In this document: one piece after another, positions 1 to 8,492 of the stretch
How the letters are laid out: the number at the start of each line of letters is the position of its first letter
Numbering within the stretch: position 1 is the first letter of the stretch
Source: Streptomyces sp. TLI_171
GTDB taxonomy: Bacteria > Actinomycetota > Actinomycetes > Streptomycetales > Streptomycetaceae
Reading direction: 5' to 3'
Assembly (NCBI RefSeq): GCF_003610255.1
Contig: NZ_RAPS01000001.1
Span: 434,001-498,000 of the forward strand
DNA length: 64,000 nucleotides
The notes under the pieces: generated by a model
Databases searched by the model: none
Told to the model about the DNA's origin: nothing
The model's input: the letters and a program-made list of their open reading frames with translations, nothing else
Position numbers and translations under genes: made by a program

Positions 1-1
1 C

Positions 2-280
2 TGGGACTTCACCAAGTTCACCGTGAAGTTCGCCGGGGCGACCCCGCCCACCAGCTCGCCGAGCCCGACCAGCAGCACCTCGCCGACCAGCAGCAGCCCG
101 AGCCCGTCCGGCGGCACCTGCTCGGCCGCGCCGAGCTGGAGCGCCACCACCACGTACGCCACCGCGGGCACCAAGGTCTCCTGGAAGGGCCACTACTGGA
201 CGAACAAGTGGTGGACCCTGAACGAGGACCCCACCCTGAGCGGCCAGTGGGGCGTCTGGGCCGACAACGGCGCCTGCTGA
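2..280 (+). CDS. C-terminal part of a secreted chitin-binding protein (CBM5/12)
   Basis: The gene enters the window from the left, so its start and catalytic part are not visible. The frame opens with WDFTKFTVKFAG, runs through about 25 residues of Ser/Pro/Thr linker, and ends in a compact Cys-bounded module (roughly the last 50 residues). The spacing of aromatics (APSW, KGHYWTNKWWT, WGVWADNG) is typical of a CBM5/12 chitin- or cellulose-binding domain. The linker-plus-CBM architecture implies an exported polysaccharide-active protein such as a lytic monooxygenase or chitinase; which one cannot be decided here. A perfect hairpin follows the TGA. Confidence 0.75.
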   Translation, partial: WDFTKFTVKFAGATPPTSSPSPTSSTSPTSSSPSPSGGTCSAAPSWSATTTYATAGTKVSWKGHYWTNKWWTLNEDPTLSGQWGVWADNGAC

Positions 281-302
281 CCCGGCCGACCTGAGAACCG
301 AG

Positions 303-349
303 CGGGCCGCCCGGCCGCGGAGCGCGAAGCTCCGCGGCCGGGCGGCCCG
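303..349. terminator. 21-bp perfect hairpin between convergent genes
   Basis: Arms at 303-323 and 329-349 are perfect complements with a 5-base GCGAA loop. There is no U-tract. It lies between the CBM protein stop and the stop of the convergent subunit-b gene, so it probably ends both transcripts. Confidence 0.75.
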
Positions 350-373
350 TTCCGTGCGGATCCTGACAGCGGG

Positions 374-865
374 TCAGGCGGTGGTGCGGTTGCGGAACTC
401 GGCCGCGACGGCGCGGGTGCTCGCCAGGTCGGCGACCGGTTCGCCGACCACCCGGGAGGCGAGCTCGGTCGCCACCTGGATGACGTCCTCGCGCAGTGCG
501 GCCTCGGCCAGCACGGTGTCCGCGGCCAGCTGCACCTGCGCCTCGGCCACCAGCCGGTCGCGCTGCTGCTGGCCCTCGGCGCGCAGGGCGGCGATCAGGG
601 CGGCGCCCTCCTCGGCGGCCGCCTGCCGGACGGCGGCGGCCTCGTGCCGGGCGCCGGCCAGTTCGGCCTGGAACTCGCGGCGGATGCGTTCCGCCTCGGC
701 CCGGGCCTCCTCGGCCCGGAGCAGGCCGCCCTCGGTCCGGTCGAAGCGTTCGGCCAGCGTCCGTTCGATGCGGGGCAGCAGCACCTTGCCCAGCACCGCG
801 AACAGGAAGAAGAAGACGATCAGTCCGAGGATCAGCTCGGGCACGTTCGGTTCGAGAGGTCCCAT
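374..865 (-). CDS. atpF: F0F1 ATP synthase subunit b-like protein, standalone copy
   Basis: A 163-residue protein with one N-terminal membrane segment (about residues 10-28, LILGLIVFFFLFAVLGKVLL). A long, charged, Ala/Glu/Arg-rich helix follows, as in the peripheral stalk of ATP synthase, and it ends with the RVVGEPV-type region found near the C-terminus of bacterial b subunits. Family members connect F0 to F1 in the membrane. Length fits the family. Oddly, no other atp gene lies next to it: the neighbours are a CBM protein and a DinB-like gene, whereas atpF normally sits in the atpBEFHAGDC operon. It may therefore be a paralogue with a special role. The start follows an AT-richer stretch (cagtatgctatacgg on the plus strand) that could contain its promoter. 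Confidence 0.85.
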   Translation of the reverse strand: MGPLEPNVPELILGLIVFFFLFAVLGKVLLPRIERTLAERFDRTEGGLLRAEEARAEAERIRREFQAELAGARHEAAAVRQAAAEEGAALIAALRAEGQQQRDRLVAEAQVQLAADTVLAEAALREDVIQVATELASRVVGEPVADLASTRAVAAEFRNRTTA

Positions 866-951
866 ACTCAGTATGCTATACGGTCATCTGACGAACTGTT
901 TGCCCGGGGTTGAGGTCAGCTCCCGCCGCAGGCACCGGAGTTGACCGCCGG

Positions 952-1479
952 TCAGCTGCCCGTCACCCCGTCGATGTGCTCGCGCAGCAGGTCGGCGTGC
1001 CCGTTGTGGCGGGCGTACTCGGTGATGACGTGCAGGTACGTCATCCGCAGCGACATCTCCTCGCCGTGCGCGGCCAGGTGCCGGTCCAGCGGGGCTCCGG
1101 CCACCGTGGCGTCCGCCAGCCGCTGCTCCTCCAGCAGGCTCAGGTACTCCCGCTCGGCCTGCTCGGGCTCCAGCAGGTCGAAGTCGGCGTCCTTGTGGCC
1201 CTCCACGAAGTGCAGCGGGGGGACGTCCGCACCCGCGAAGCGGATCCGGAACCACGTCCGCTCCACCTTGGCCAGGTGGCGCATCAGGCCGAGCAGCGAG
1301 AGCGAGCTCGCGGGCAGCGGGCGCAGCGCGAGCTGCTCGCCCGTCAGGCCCTCGCACTTGTGCAGGAAGGTGCCGCGGTGCCAGGCGAGGTACTCCGGCA
1401 GCAGCTCGGTCTCGGGCGCGGTGAGCGAGCCGCCGGTGCGGGTGGTGACGGGGACTGTCCATGTCATGGGCCCGATCAT
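952..1479 (-). CDS. DinB/DUF664-family protein
   Basis: About 175 residues (MIGPMTWTVP start; a second ATG at 1467 is equally possible, and neither has a clear ribosome site). The family is a four-helix bundle related to mycothiol- or bacillithiol-dependent enzymes. Visible landmarks are the LLGLMRHLAKVERTWF region carrying the first His, and a late YLHVITEYARHNGHADLLRE stretch that supplies the usual His pair for metal binding. The substrate is unknown. The open frame extends far upstream, antisense to glyA, but that extension is composition-driven and not part of the gene. Confidence 0.8.
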   Translation of the reverse strand: MIGPMTWTVPVTTRTGGSLTAPETELLPEYLAWHRGTFLHKCEGLTGEQLALRPLPASSLSLLGLMRHLAKVERTWFRIRFAGADVPPLHFVEGHKDADFDLLEPEQAEREYLSLLEEQRLADATVAGAPLDRHLAAHGEEMSLRMTYLHVITEYARHNGHADLLREHIDGVTGS

Positions 1480-1561
1480 GCCGAACGCCCGGTCGGTGCA
1501 CCAGGGGATTTCGTGGCGCGGGTCACGGGGCGTTCCCCGCCCGCGGATTGGTAGCATCGCG

Positions 1562-1664
1562 GTGAGCCGTGACTGGCGCGCTGGGATGGAACTCACCATC
1601 GGGGAGCGGCTCCGTGCGGGTGCCTGCGGGCCCCCGTCTGCTGTCGCCGTGCGCCTGGGCCGTC
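1562..1664 (+). promoter_or_regulatory. ZTP/ZMP (pfl) riboswitch upstream of glyA
   Basis: The first domain shows the pfl signature: GAGCCG (1564-1569) pairs with CGGCTC (1607-1612) around the conserved GACTGGCG (1571-1578), a GGATGG..CCATC hairpin and GGGGAGCG. The second conserved block, GCGCCTGGGC, lies at 1651-1660, just before the glyA ribosome site. This class senses the AICAR derivatives ZTP/ZMP, which build up when 10-formyl-tetrahydrofolate is short, and it commonly controls one-carbon genes such as glyA. The match is by eye. Confidence 0.88.
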
Positions 1665-1695
1665 CGAATCGTCCGTTCCGTACGAGGAGACCGCC

Positions 1696-3162
1696 TTGGC
1701 CGAGTCTGCTTCCCCCCTGCCCGCGGGCCACCCGCACACCTTCGGCAGCCCCGCCGCCGACACCGCCTTCCGGAGCGCCCTGGACGTGGTGCGCGCCGTC
1801 GAGCCGCGGGTCGCCGCGGCGATCGGCGCGGAGATCGAGGACCAGCGCGCCTCGCTGAAGCTGATCGCCAGCGAGAACTACGCCTCGCCGGCCGTGCTGC
1901 TGGCGATGGGCAACTGGCTGAGCGACAAGTACGCCGAGGGCACCCCCAGCCGCCGGTTCTACGCGGGCTGCCGCAACGTGGACACCGTCGAGGAGCTGGC
2001 CGCCGAGCACGCCCGCGAGCTGTTCGGGGCCGAGCACGCCTACGTGCAGCCGCACTCCGGGATCGACGCCAACCTGGTGGCGTTCTGGGCGGTGCTGTCG
2101 CAGCGGGTGGAGAGCCCGGCGCTGCAGCGCGCGGGCGTGCGCAACGTCAACGACCTGACCGAGCAGGACTGGGCGGAGCTCCGGCGCGAGCTGGGCAACC
2201 AGCGGATGCTCGGCATGTCGCTGGACGCCGGCGGCCACCTGACCCACGGCTTCCGGCCGAACATCTCCGGCAAGATGTTCGACCAGCGCAGCTACGGCAC
2301 CGACCCGGTGACCGGGCTCGTCGACTACGACGAGGTGCGCCGGATCGCCCTCGACTTCAAGCCGCTGATCCTGGTGGCCGGGTACTCGGCGTACCCGCGG
2401 CTGGTGAACTTCCGGAAGATGCGGGAGATCGCGGACGAGGTCGGCGCGACCCTGATGGTCGACATGGCGCACTTCGCGGGCCTGGTCGCCGGCAAGGTGC
2501 TGACCGGAGACTTCGACCCGGTGGCGCACGCGCAGATCGTCACCACCACCACCCACAAGTCGCTGCGCGGTCCGCGCGGCGGCATGGTGCTGTGCACGTC
2601 GGAGCTGGCCGAGCACGTCGACCGCGGCTGCCCGCTGGTCCTCGGCGGCCCGCTGTCGCACGTGATGGCCGCGAAGGCGGTGGCGTTCGCGGAGGCCCGC
2701 CGGCCCGAGTTCCAGGTCTACGCCCGGCAGGTCGTCGACAACGCGCAGGCGCTCGCCGAGGGCCTGCTGCGGCGCGGCGCCCGCCTGGTCACCGGCGGCA
2801 CCGACAACCACCTGGTGCTGGCGGACGTCTCCTCCTACGGCCTGACCGGCCGTCAGGCCGAGGCGGCGCTGCTGGACTCCGGCATCGTCACCAACCGCAA
2901 CGCGGTGCCGCAGGACCCGAACGGCGCCTGGTACACCTCCGGCGTCCGGCTCGGCACCCCCGCGCTGACCACCCGCGGCCTGGGCGCGGCCGAGTTGGAC
3001 GAGGTCGCCGAGCTGATCCACACCGTGCTGACGGCCGCTGCCCCGGTCGGCTCCTCCAAGGCGCAGTACCTGCTGGAGGACGCCGTCCGCGACGCGGTCG
3101 CCAAGCGCGCCGTCGACCTGCTCGCCCCGTTCCCGCTCTACCCGGGCATCGCGCTCGGCTGA
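1696..3162 (+). CDS. glyA: Serine hydroxymethyltransferase
   Basis: A 488-residue PLP enzyme that converts serine and tetrahydrofolate to glycine and 5,10-methylene-tetrahydrofolate in the cytoplasm. Landmarks are the early [11 protein letters not shown] motif, [14 protein letters not shown], the [14 protein letters not shown] stretch and the PLP-lysine region [14 protein letters not shown]. The chosen start is TTG at 1696, preceded at good distance by GAGGAGA (1684-1690). Control by the upstream ZTP riboswitch ties expression to folate status. A 12-bp hairpin follows the stop. An insertion around residues 130-160 makes it longer than the roughly 420-residue E. coli enzyme, as is seen in actinomycete homologues. 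Confidence 0.96.
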   Translation: MAESASPLPAGHPHTFGSPAADTAFRSALDVVRAVEPRVAAAIGAEIEDQRASLKLIASENYASPAVLLAMGNWLSDKYAEGTPSRRFYAGCRNVDTVEELAAEHARELFGAEHAYVQPHSGIDANLVAFWAVLSQRVESPALQRAGVRNVNDLTEQDWAELRRELGNQRMLGMSLDAGGHLTHGFRPNISGKMFDQRSYGTDPVTGLVDYDEVRRIALDFKPLILVAGYSAYPRLVNFRKMREIADEVGATLMVDMAHFAGLVAGKVLTGDFDPVAHAQIVTTTTHKSLRGPRGGMVLCTSELAEHVDRGCPLVLGGPLSHVMAAKAVAFAEARRPEFQVYARQVVDNAQALAEGLLRRGARLVTGGTDNHLVLADVSSYGLTGRQAEAALLDSGIVTNRNAVPQDPNGAWYTSGVRLGTPALTTRGLGAAELDEVAELIHTVLTAAAPVGSSKAQYLLEDAVRDAVAKRAVDLLAPFPLYPGIALG

Positions 3163-3198
3163 TCCCCCGCGCCGGCGTCCCCGTCCGGACGCCTCCCG

Positions 3199-3233
3199 GG
3201 CCCGGGCCGCGGTCCCCCGCTGCGGCCCGGGCC
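3199..3233 (+). terminator. Hairpin after glyA
   Basis: GGCCCGGGCCGC (3199-3210) pairs perfectly with GCGGCCCGGGCC (3222-3233). It lies 37 bases after the glyA stop and has no U-run. Confidence 0.6.
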
Positions 3234-3313
3234 GGCCCCGGCGGCCGGTGCCGTCGCTGTGCTAACGTCCCGTCGTTTCCTGCGGACTGTCGTGTGCGAA
3301 CGGGGGGTCGAGG

Positions 3314-3844
3314 TTGTCGACGACGCGGAACCGCGCGGTGCGCTGGGCGGTCGGCGGCGGGCTGCTGCTCACGGTGCTGGGCGCCGGCGGCCGGCTGGTG
3401 CACTGGGCGACGGACGACGGGCCGCCGCTCGGCGACTCCCGGGCCTGTGCGGGCACCGACGTCCCGCTGGACCGCGCGCTCGCCACCACCGGTCTCGCCC
3501 TCCCCGCCGACGCGACCGGGGTCCACTACCTGGCCCGGCACGACGCGAGCAGCGGACGCCTCGAACTGGCGGTGGCCTTCCGCAGCACCGGCATCGCGAT
3601 GACGGGGTTCCTGGCCGGGCACGGGCTGACGGCCGCTCAGGTCGAGGGCCTGGACGACGGGCCGTACGAGCACGGCGACGTGATGGAGTACCGCGGCCTG
3701 TGCGGCGCCACCGGGAAGGCCCCGGCGGTCTCGGTCCCGGTCACCACCGACGCCGGCGAGACGGTGCAGGTGGCCGTCGAAATGGACGGCCGGTCGATCC
3801 GCGCGAACACCGCGGTGGTGCTCTCCCTCTCGCCGCTCCGGTGA
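3314..3844 (+). CDS. Membrane-anchored or secreted hypothetical protein
   Basis: 176 residues. A basic N-terminus ([11 protein letters not shown]) precedes a short hydrophobic segment (about residues 10-27, [18 protein letters not shown]), so the rest is probably outside the cell as a signal-anchored domain. Two Cys (in SRACAGT and YRGLCGAT) could form a disulfide. No known family was recognised. The TTG start at 3314 follows GGGGGGTCGAGG; no better start is visible. It lies between glyA and ppnP and reads with them, but each has its own spacing, so an operon is not evident. Confidence 0.6.
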   Translation: MSTTRNRAVRWAVGGGLLLTVLGAGGRLVHWATDDGPPLGDSRACAGTDVPLDRALATTGLALPADATGVHYLARHDASSGRLELAVAFRSTGIAMTGFLAGHGLTAAQVEGLDDGPYEHGDVMEYRGLCGATGKAPAVSVPVTTDAGETVQVAVEMDGRSIRANTAVVLSLSPLR

Positions 3845-3926
3845 CCAATCGGCGGACGCCCCGGCGACCCGGCGGGCCGCGCCGCTAACCTCCGCGTGTC
3901 CCGCAGTCGTCCCCTGGAGAACACGC

Positions 3927-4208
3927 ATGCTCAAGGTCAACGAATACTTCGACGGCACCGTGAAGTCGATCGCCTTCACCTCGGCCGAGGGTCCGGCGAC
4001 CGTCGGCGTCATGGCGCCCGGCGACTACGAGTTCGGCACCGCCGCGCCGGAGACCATGCACGTGGTCAGCGGCGCCCTGACCGTCAAGCTGCCCGGCTCC
4101 GCGGAATGGCAGACCTTCGGCGCCGGCAGCCGCTTCGACGTCCCCGGCGACAGCAGGTTCCAGCTCAAGGTCGAGGTCGCCACCGCGTACCTCTGCGACT
4201 ACCGCTGA
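3927..4208 (+). CDS. ppnP: Pyrimidine/purine nucleoside phosphorylase (DUF1255/UPF0345)
   Basis: 93 residues, matching the length of E. coli PpnP (94). It is a single small cupin. Family-typical stretches are the [14 protein letters not shown] start, [31 protein letters not shown] and the [13 protein letters not shown] end. Members cleave nucleosides with phosphate to the free base and ribose-1-phosphate, so the role is nucleoside salvage in the cytoplasm. The ATG at 3927 follows CCTGGAGAACACGC, a usable ribosome site. Confidence 0.92.
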   Translation: MLKVNEYFDGTVKSIAFTSAEGPATVGVMAPGDYEFGTAAPETMHVVSGALTVKLPGSAEWQTFGAGSRFDVPGDSRFQLKVEVATAYLCDYR

Positions 4209-4264
4209 CGGTCCGTCACCGCGCGGGTGGGTCTCGTACGCCCGGACCGCCGCCGGCGTGTCCA

Positions 4265-5530
4265 CTACTTCACGGAGTAGTGGACCTCGGCTTCGGCGGG
4301 TGCCGGGAGCGGCTGCGCGGGCAGCCGGCGCACGGCGGGCAGGGCCAGCAGGGCGAGCGCGGCCGGAACGGCGAGCGCGGTCATCCCGAACAGGGTGGGC
4401 CGCACCCCGACGTGCTCGGCCAGCGGGCCCGCCAGCACCAGGCCGAGCGGCATCAGCGCCACCGCGATCAGGTGGTCGTAGGAGCTCACCCGGGAGAGCA
4501 GCTGCTCCGGGATGTGCACCTGCAGCGAGGTCTCCCAGAGCACGAAGCACAACGCCACGCCCACCCCCGTCAGCGCCTCCAGCGCGGCGATCACCGCGAC
4601 CGGCGCGCCGGAGCCGATGATCAGCGCCTGGCAGGAGGCGACCGCCATCGCCACCGCCGCCACCGCCATCGGCCGGGCCGGGCTCAGCCGGTAGGCGCAC
4701 ACGTCGCCGACCACCGCCCCGACGCCGAAGGCGGTGACCACCACCGCCCAGGCCCCGGCGCCGCCCCACTCACGCTCGGCCAGCACCGGGCCGAGCACGA
4801 ACACCGAGGGCAGCACCACCACGTGGTAGACGGCGATCGCCAGCATCCCCGACCACACCCAGGCCCGGCTGCTCACCTGCCGCCAGCCGACCCGGAGCTC
4901 GGCCAGGAAACCGCGCCGCTCGGCCCGCTCGGCCGGGGCCGTGCCCCGCACCGGCCCCAGCCGGGCCAGCACGGCGGCGCTGACCGCGAAGCTCGCCGCG
5001 TCCACCGCCAGCGCCCCGCCGGGGCCGGCGAGCGCGACCAGTCCGCCGGCCAGCGCCGGCCCGACCACCAGCCCGGCCGACTGCACGAAGCCGCGCAGCG
5101 CGTTCGCCTCGCGCAGCCGCTCGCCGGGAACGAGCAGCGGCAGCAGCCCGGTGGAGGCGGGCAGGAAGAACGCGTCCGCGACGCCGAACACCACCATCAG
5201 CAGGGCGATCGGTCCGACCCGGGCCGTGCCGGTGAGCAGCAGCACCGCGACGGCCGCCTGGACGGCGCAGCGCACCAGGTCGGACGCGAGCATGATGCGC
5301 TGCCGGGGCAGCCGGTCCGCCCACACGCCGCCGACCAGGGTGAGCACCAGCATCGGGACCAGCCCCGCGGCCGTGACCAGGCCGACGTCCCCGGCGCTGC
5401 CGCCGATGGACAGCACGGCGAAGGGCAGCGCGACGAACGACACCCGGTCGCCCAGCACCGAGAGCGACTGCCCGACGAACAGCCGGGCGAACTGGCGCTC
5501 CGAGCGCAGCACTTCAGGGACCAGGGCCAC
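4265..5530 (-). CDS. MFS exporter (EntS-like, MFS_3)
   Basis: About 421 residues with some 12 hydrophobic segments. The opening FARLFVGQSLSVLGDRVSFVALPFAVL and the cytoplasmic loop GGVWADRLPRQRIM fit the MFS_3 group, which includes the enterobactin exporter EntS and macrolide exporters; substrate prediction is not safe. The frame continues to TTG at 5563, but GTG at 5530 sits 9 bases after GCGGAGG, so I start there (VALVPEVLRSERQ). It is divergent from the rpf gene; the 5531-5789 region between them carries the rpf promoter. Confidence 0.9.
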   Translation of the reverse strand: MALVPEVLRSERQFARLFVGQSLSVLGDRVSFVALPFAVLSIGGSAGDVGLVTAAGLVPMLVLTLVGGVWADRLPRQRIMLASDLVRCAVQAAVAVLLLTGTARVGPIALLMVVFGVADAFFLPASTGLLPLLVPGERLREANALRGFVQSAGLVVGPALAGGLVALAGPGGALAVDAASFAVSAAVLARLGPVRGTAPAERAERRGFLAELRVGWRQVSSRAWVWSGMLAIAVYHVVVLPSVFVLGPVLAEREWGGAGAWAVVVTAFGVGAVVGDVCAYRLSPARPMAVAAVAMAVASCQALIIGSGAPVAVIAALEALTGVGVALCFVLWETSLQVHIPEQLLSRVSSYDHLIAVALMPLGLVLAGPLAEHVGVRPTLFGMTALAVPAALALLALPAVRRLPAQPLPAPAEAEVHYSVK

Positions 5531-5742
5531 CGTGCACGACCTCCGCACCAGCTCCGGGGACAAGGGACAGGGTGATGGTAGGGATCCGCACGACCGCTGT
5601 CGCTCGATTTACCCGCAACGACGGGAATGCCCCGGTTCCGCGAACTCCCGCCGCCGTCCGGCGATCCGAGGGCCCGTCAACAGGTCGTCCACACACCAGC
5701 CCGAGCCGGGCGTGACGAACACGTGATGCGCACGCGATGCGC

Positions 5743-5772
5743 TTGTGATTGCTGCGTTCGAGTGAATAGGCT
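5743..5772 (+). promoter_or_regulatory. Candidate promoter for the rpf transcript
   Basis: TTGTGA (5743-5748) and TAGGCT (5767-5772) are spaced by 18 bases and lie just upstream of the c-di-AMP aptamer. The sequence match is moderate and was found by eye only. Confidence 0.4.
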
Positions 5773-5789
5773 CCTCTCCAGCCCGCACC

Positions 5790-5986
5790 GTCGGGCCCCG
5801 CGCGCGGTAACGCCGAGCCCTGTCCGCCGCGCTGTCGGGTCGACCACCACGACCCTTGGGCAGGGGCGGGGGAACCAGGTTTGTTGCCGTTCCCCACGGC
5901 TTGGGGTGAAGCCGTCCGCGCCGGTCCCCCGGAGTGCGGCGGCCGGGCCAACCTCCCGGTCCGAACCCGACAGCTCACCTCGCAGG
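5790..5986 (+). promoter_or_regulatory. ydaO/yuaA-type cyclic di-AMP riboswitch
   Basis: The leader carries the conserved blocks of this class in order: GGTAACGCCGAGCCCTGTCC (about 5806-5825), GGGGGAACCAGG (5868-5879), TTGGGGTGAA (5901-5910) and CCGAACCCGACAGCTCACCT (5961-5980). GCAGGC follows, then the ribosome site GGAGAGGA. In this class c-di-AMP binding normally turns expression off, and actinomycete rpf-type cell-wall genes are known targets. Confidence 0.93.
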
Positions 5987-6005
5987 CGTGCGGAGAGGAT
6001 TCTGG

Positions 6006-7184
6006 ATGCTCTTCACGGGTTCGGGGCGCCACCGCCGGCAGAGCCAGGCGGAGAAGGCGGCCGAGCGCGCGATCGCCGCGGCCGGCGTTGCCGGGATCGG
6101 CATCGCCCTGCCGCTGCTGGCGGCCACCGGCGCGCACGCCGCGCCGAGCGCGGTCTGGGACCGGGTCGCCGACTGCGAGAGCGGGGGCGACTGGAGCCAC
6201 GACGGGGGCAACGGCCTGTACGGCGGCCTCCAGATCAACGCCCAGCGCTGGACCGACTACGGCGGCACGCAGTACGCGCCGCTGCCCAGCACCGCCACCC
6301 GCAGCCAGCAGATCGCCGTCGCCGAGCGGATCCTGGCTACCGAGGGCCCCGCGGCCTGGCTGTCCTGCGCCGACGACGCGGGCCTGAGCGTGGTCAGCGC
6401 GCCGGGCGTGGTGGACGACAACGACTCGGCGGACGAGACCGGTTCGCTTCGCGGCGCCCGCGGCGCCGCGGCGGTCAACGCCTCGGCGGACGGCACCGTG
6501 GCGACGAAGAGCGGCGCGCCGGTGTTCTCCGGCCTGCCCGGCTACGACCCGGTGTACCAGGTGTACTGGTACGAGAAGAACGGCGGCTGGTTCTGGACCA
6601 GCCACCAGAGCCTGTACGAGCGGTACGTGCAGCTGACGAACCCGCAGCCGCCCGCGGCCACCGCTGCTCCGTCGCCGACCGCCCCGGACGCCTCGGCCTC
6701 GCCGACCGCGCCGGTCTCCCCCGTCACCCCGGTCGTCCCGGTGCTGCCGGGCGACCCGACCGCCTCCCCGAGCCCGAGCCCGAGCACGCCCGGCGGCGAC
6801 CAGACCGGCAACAACGGCAACGGCGGCACCACCGGGAACGGCAACGGCAACAACGGCAACGGGAACGGCAACGGCGGGAACGGGGCCGACTCCGGCCTGG
6901 TGATCACCCTGCCCGCCCCGGACGCCTCGGCCACCGCGCCGGCCCCGACCACCACGCCCGCCCCGGAGGCGTCGGCGACCGCCCCGGCCGCCACCGCCGA
7001 GCCGTCGGCCGCCGCCACCACGCCCGCCGCCGAGTACACCGTCGGCCCGGGCGACACCCTGATCGGGATCGCCCGCAGCCACGGCCTGGACGGCGACTGG
7101 TCCGGGATCTACCAGTCCAACCAGCAGGTGCTGGGCGAGAACCCGGACCTGATCCACCCCGGCCAGGTGCTGAACCTGGGCTGA
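6006..7184 (+). CDS. Resuscitation-promoting factor with C-terminal LysM
   Basis: 392 residues. A secretory signal ends near residue 45 (ATGAHA/APSAVW). The Rpf domain follows (about 45-120) with the WDRVADCESGGDW motif; the Glu after Cys is the catalytic residue of these lysozyme-like muralytic enzymes, which cut peptidoglycan and help spores germinate. A unique middle region (GLPGYDPVYQVYWYEKNGGW) and a Pro/Thr-rich segment with GN repeats lead to a C-terminal LysM domain (YTVGPGDTLIGIARSHG, about 344-392) for wall binding. ATG 6006 follows GGAGAGGA. The long open frame upstream is riboswitch sequence, not coding. Confidence 0.93.
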   Translation: MLFTGSGRHRRQSQAEKAAERAIAAAGVAGIGIALPLLAATGAHAAPSAVWDRVADCESGGDWSHDGGNGLYGGLQINAQRWTDYGGTQYAPLPSTATRSQQIAVAERILATEGPAAWLSCADDAGLSVVSAPGVVDDNDSADETGSLRGARGAAAVNASADGTVATKSGAPVFSGLPGYDPVYQVYWYEKNGGWFWTSHQSLYERYVQLTNPQPPAATAAPSPTAPDASASPTAPVSPVTPVVPVLPGDPTASPSPSPSTPGGDQTGNNGNGGTTGNGNGNNGNGNGNGGNGADSGLVITLPAPDASATAPAPTTTPAPEASATAPAATAEPSAAATTPAAEYTVGPGDTLIGIARSHGLDGDWSGIYQSNQQVLGENPDLIHPGQVLNLG

Positions 7185-7206
7185 CGACGCCTCGGGCGAG
7201 CCGCCG

Positions 7207-8370
7207 TCACTTCGGGGCGGCGGCCAGCCCGGTGCAGCCGCGAAGGCCGTCCCGGCGCTGCTGGGCGGCCTTCGCGGCGTTGCCGGTCTGCGGCACGGGC
7301 ACGCCGCGGCCGTCGATGTGCGCGGGCGTGAAGGCCTCGCCGGTGACCCGGCCGTCGGCGGTGACGGTCAGCGTGGTGACGCCGGTCTCGTCCGACCCGG
7401 GGTAGTTCGACGTGCCGTACCAGAGGAAGTTGCCGAAGCCGTAGGCCACGTAGGTCCTGCCGAGCATGCCCGCGCCGAGCATGGTGTGGGCGTGGGTGCC
7501 GACCACGGCGGTGGCCCCGGCCGCGGCCAGCTTCTTGGCCAGCCCGGTCTGTGCGCCGGTCGGACAGGCCACGCCCTCGTCTCCCCAGTGCAGGTACACC
7601 AGGACCACCGGCGCGGTGGCCCTGGCCTCGGTGACGGCGCGCACCAGGGCCGCCTCGTCGAGCGCGGACGCGATGCCGGCCTTGTGCTCCCCGGCCCGCC
7701 ACTTCTGGTTGGTGATCTCGTTGACCTGACTGGCCGCCAGCACCGCGACCTTCACCCCGCGCACGGTGGTGACGTAGGGCGCGTACGCCTCCTCGGCGTC
7801 CTTGCCGATGCCGACCACGGGTATCGGCGAGGAGGCCTTGGCGGCGAGGGTGTCGGCCAGGCCGTCGGGGCCGAAGTCGACGGCGTGGTTGTTGGCCTGC
7901 GAGACCACGTCGACGCCGGCGTCCCTGAGCGCGCCGAGCGCCTTCGGGGTGGTGCGGAAGGTGTAGGTCTTGGGTTCGGCCTTGCCGCGGCCGGTGATCG
8001 CGGTCTCCAGGTTGAGCACCGAGAGGTCGGCGGCGGCCAGCGTCCGGGAGATCGGGCCGAGCGCGGTCTCGGCGGCCGGGGCGGAGAGCCGGGAGGCGGT
8101 GCGCCCCTCGAAGTGGACGTCGCCGGCGAACGCCACCGTGATGCTGTCGGTGGCGCCGGCGCTGCTGCCGCCGCCGGACGGCTGGGCGGCCGCGGACGGG
8201 TCGGCCGGGGCGCTGCTGCCCGTGCCGGGGGCTCCGGTGGCCGTCCCGCCGGAGCTGGGAGCGGCGCCCGGGCCGGCGCCGTCCTGCGAGGGTGTCGATC
8301 CGGTGCATCCGGCGACGGCGGCGAGCAGCAGGGCGGTGACGGCGGCGGTGCCGACGGGTGCGCGACGCAT
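7207..8370 (-). CDS. CapA-family lipoprotein (metallophosphatase fold)
   Basis: 387 residues. The N-terminus MRRAPVGTAAVTALLLAAVAGC is a lipoprotein signal with an AGC lipobox. A Ser/Gly/Pro-rich spacer follows, then a PGA_cap domain with ITVAFAGDVHFEG, LNLETAIT, VVSQANNHAVDFGPDG, YLHWGDEG and VVGTHAHTMLG, the metal-binding motifs of the calcineurin-like fold. Homologues take part in poly-gamma-glutamate capsule synthesis, but no capB or capC gene is nearby, so the role here is open. The start follows GGGGGGAAG. Confidence 0.9.
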   Translation of the reverse strand: MRRAPVGTAAVTALLLAAVAGCTGSTPSQDGAGPGAAPSSGGTATGAPGTGSSAPADPSAAAQPSGGGSSAGATDSITVAFAGDVHFEGRTASRLSAPAAETALGPISRTLAAADLSVLNLETAITGRGKAEPKTYTFRTTPKALGALRDAGVDVVSQANNHAVDFGPDGLADTLAAKASSPIPVVGIGKDAEEAYAPYVTTVRGVKVAVLAASQVNEITNQKWRAGEHKAGIASALDEAALVRAVTEARATAPVVLVYLHWGDEGVACPTGAQTGLAKKLAAAGATAVVGTHAHTMLGAGMLGRTYVAYGFGNFLWYGTSNYPGSDETGVTTLTVTADGRVTGEAFTPAHIDGRGVPVPQTGNAAKAAQQRRDGLRGCTGLAAAPK

Positions 8371-8432
8371 GAGACTTCCCCCCGGTAGTTCGTGACGCGT
8401 CGCACTGTATCCGCGCCACTCGCACACCGGAA

Positions 8433-8485
8433 GGCCACACCTGCAGCGGGTGATCACCACCGTGCGCCCCGCTGCAGGTGTGGCC
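8433..8485. terminator. 18-bp perfect inverted repeat between two minus-strand genes
   Basis: GGCCACACCTGCAGCGGG (8433-8450) is the exact complement of 8468-8485, with a 17-base loop. It lies 8 bases after the diiron oxygenase stop and upstream of the CapA gene, so it probably ends the oxygenase transcript. No U-run follows, so an operator role is also possible. Confidence 0.6.
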
Positions 8486-8492
8486 GGACGGA

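Noticed and set aside
952..3021. A 689-codon minus-strand frame covering the DinB gene and most of glyA
   Set aside because: Only the last 175 codons look like a protein; the rest is antisense to glyA and open only because of high G+C.
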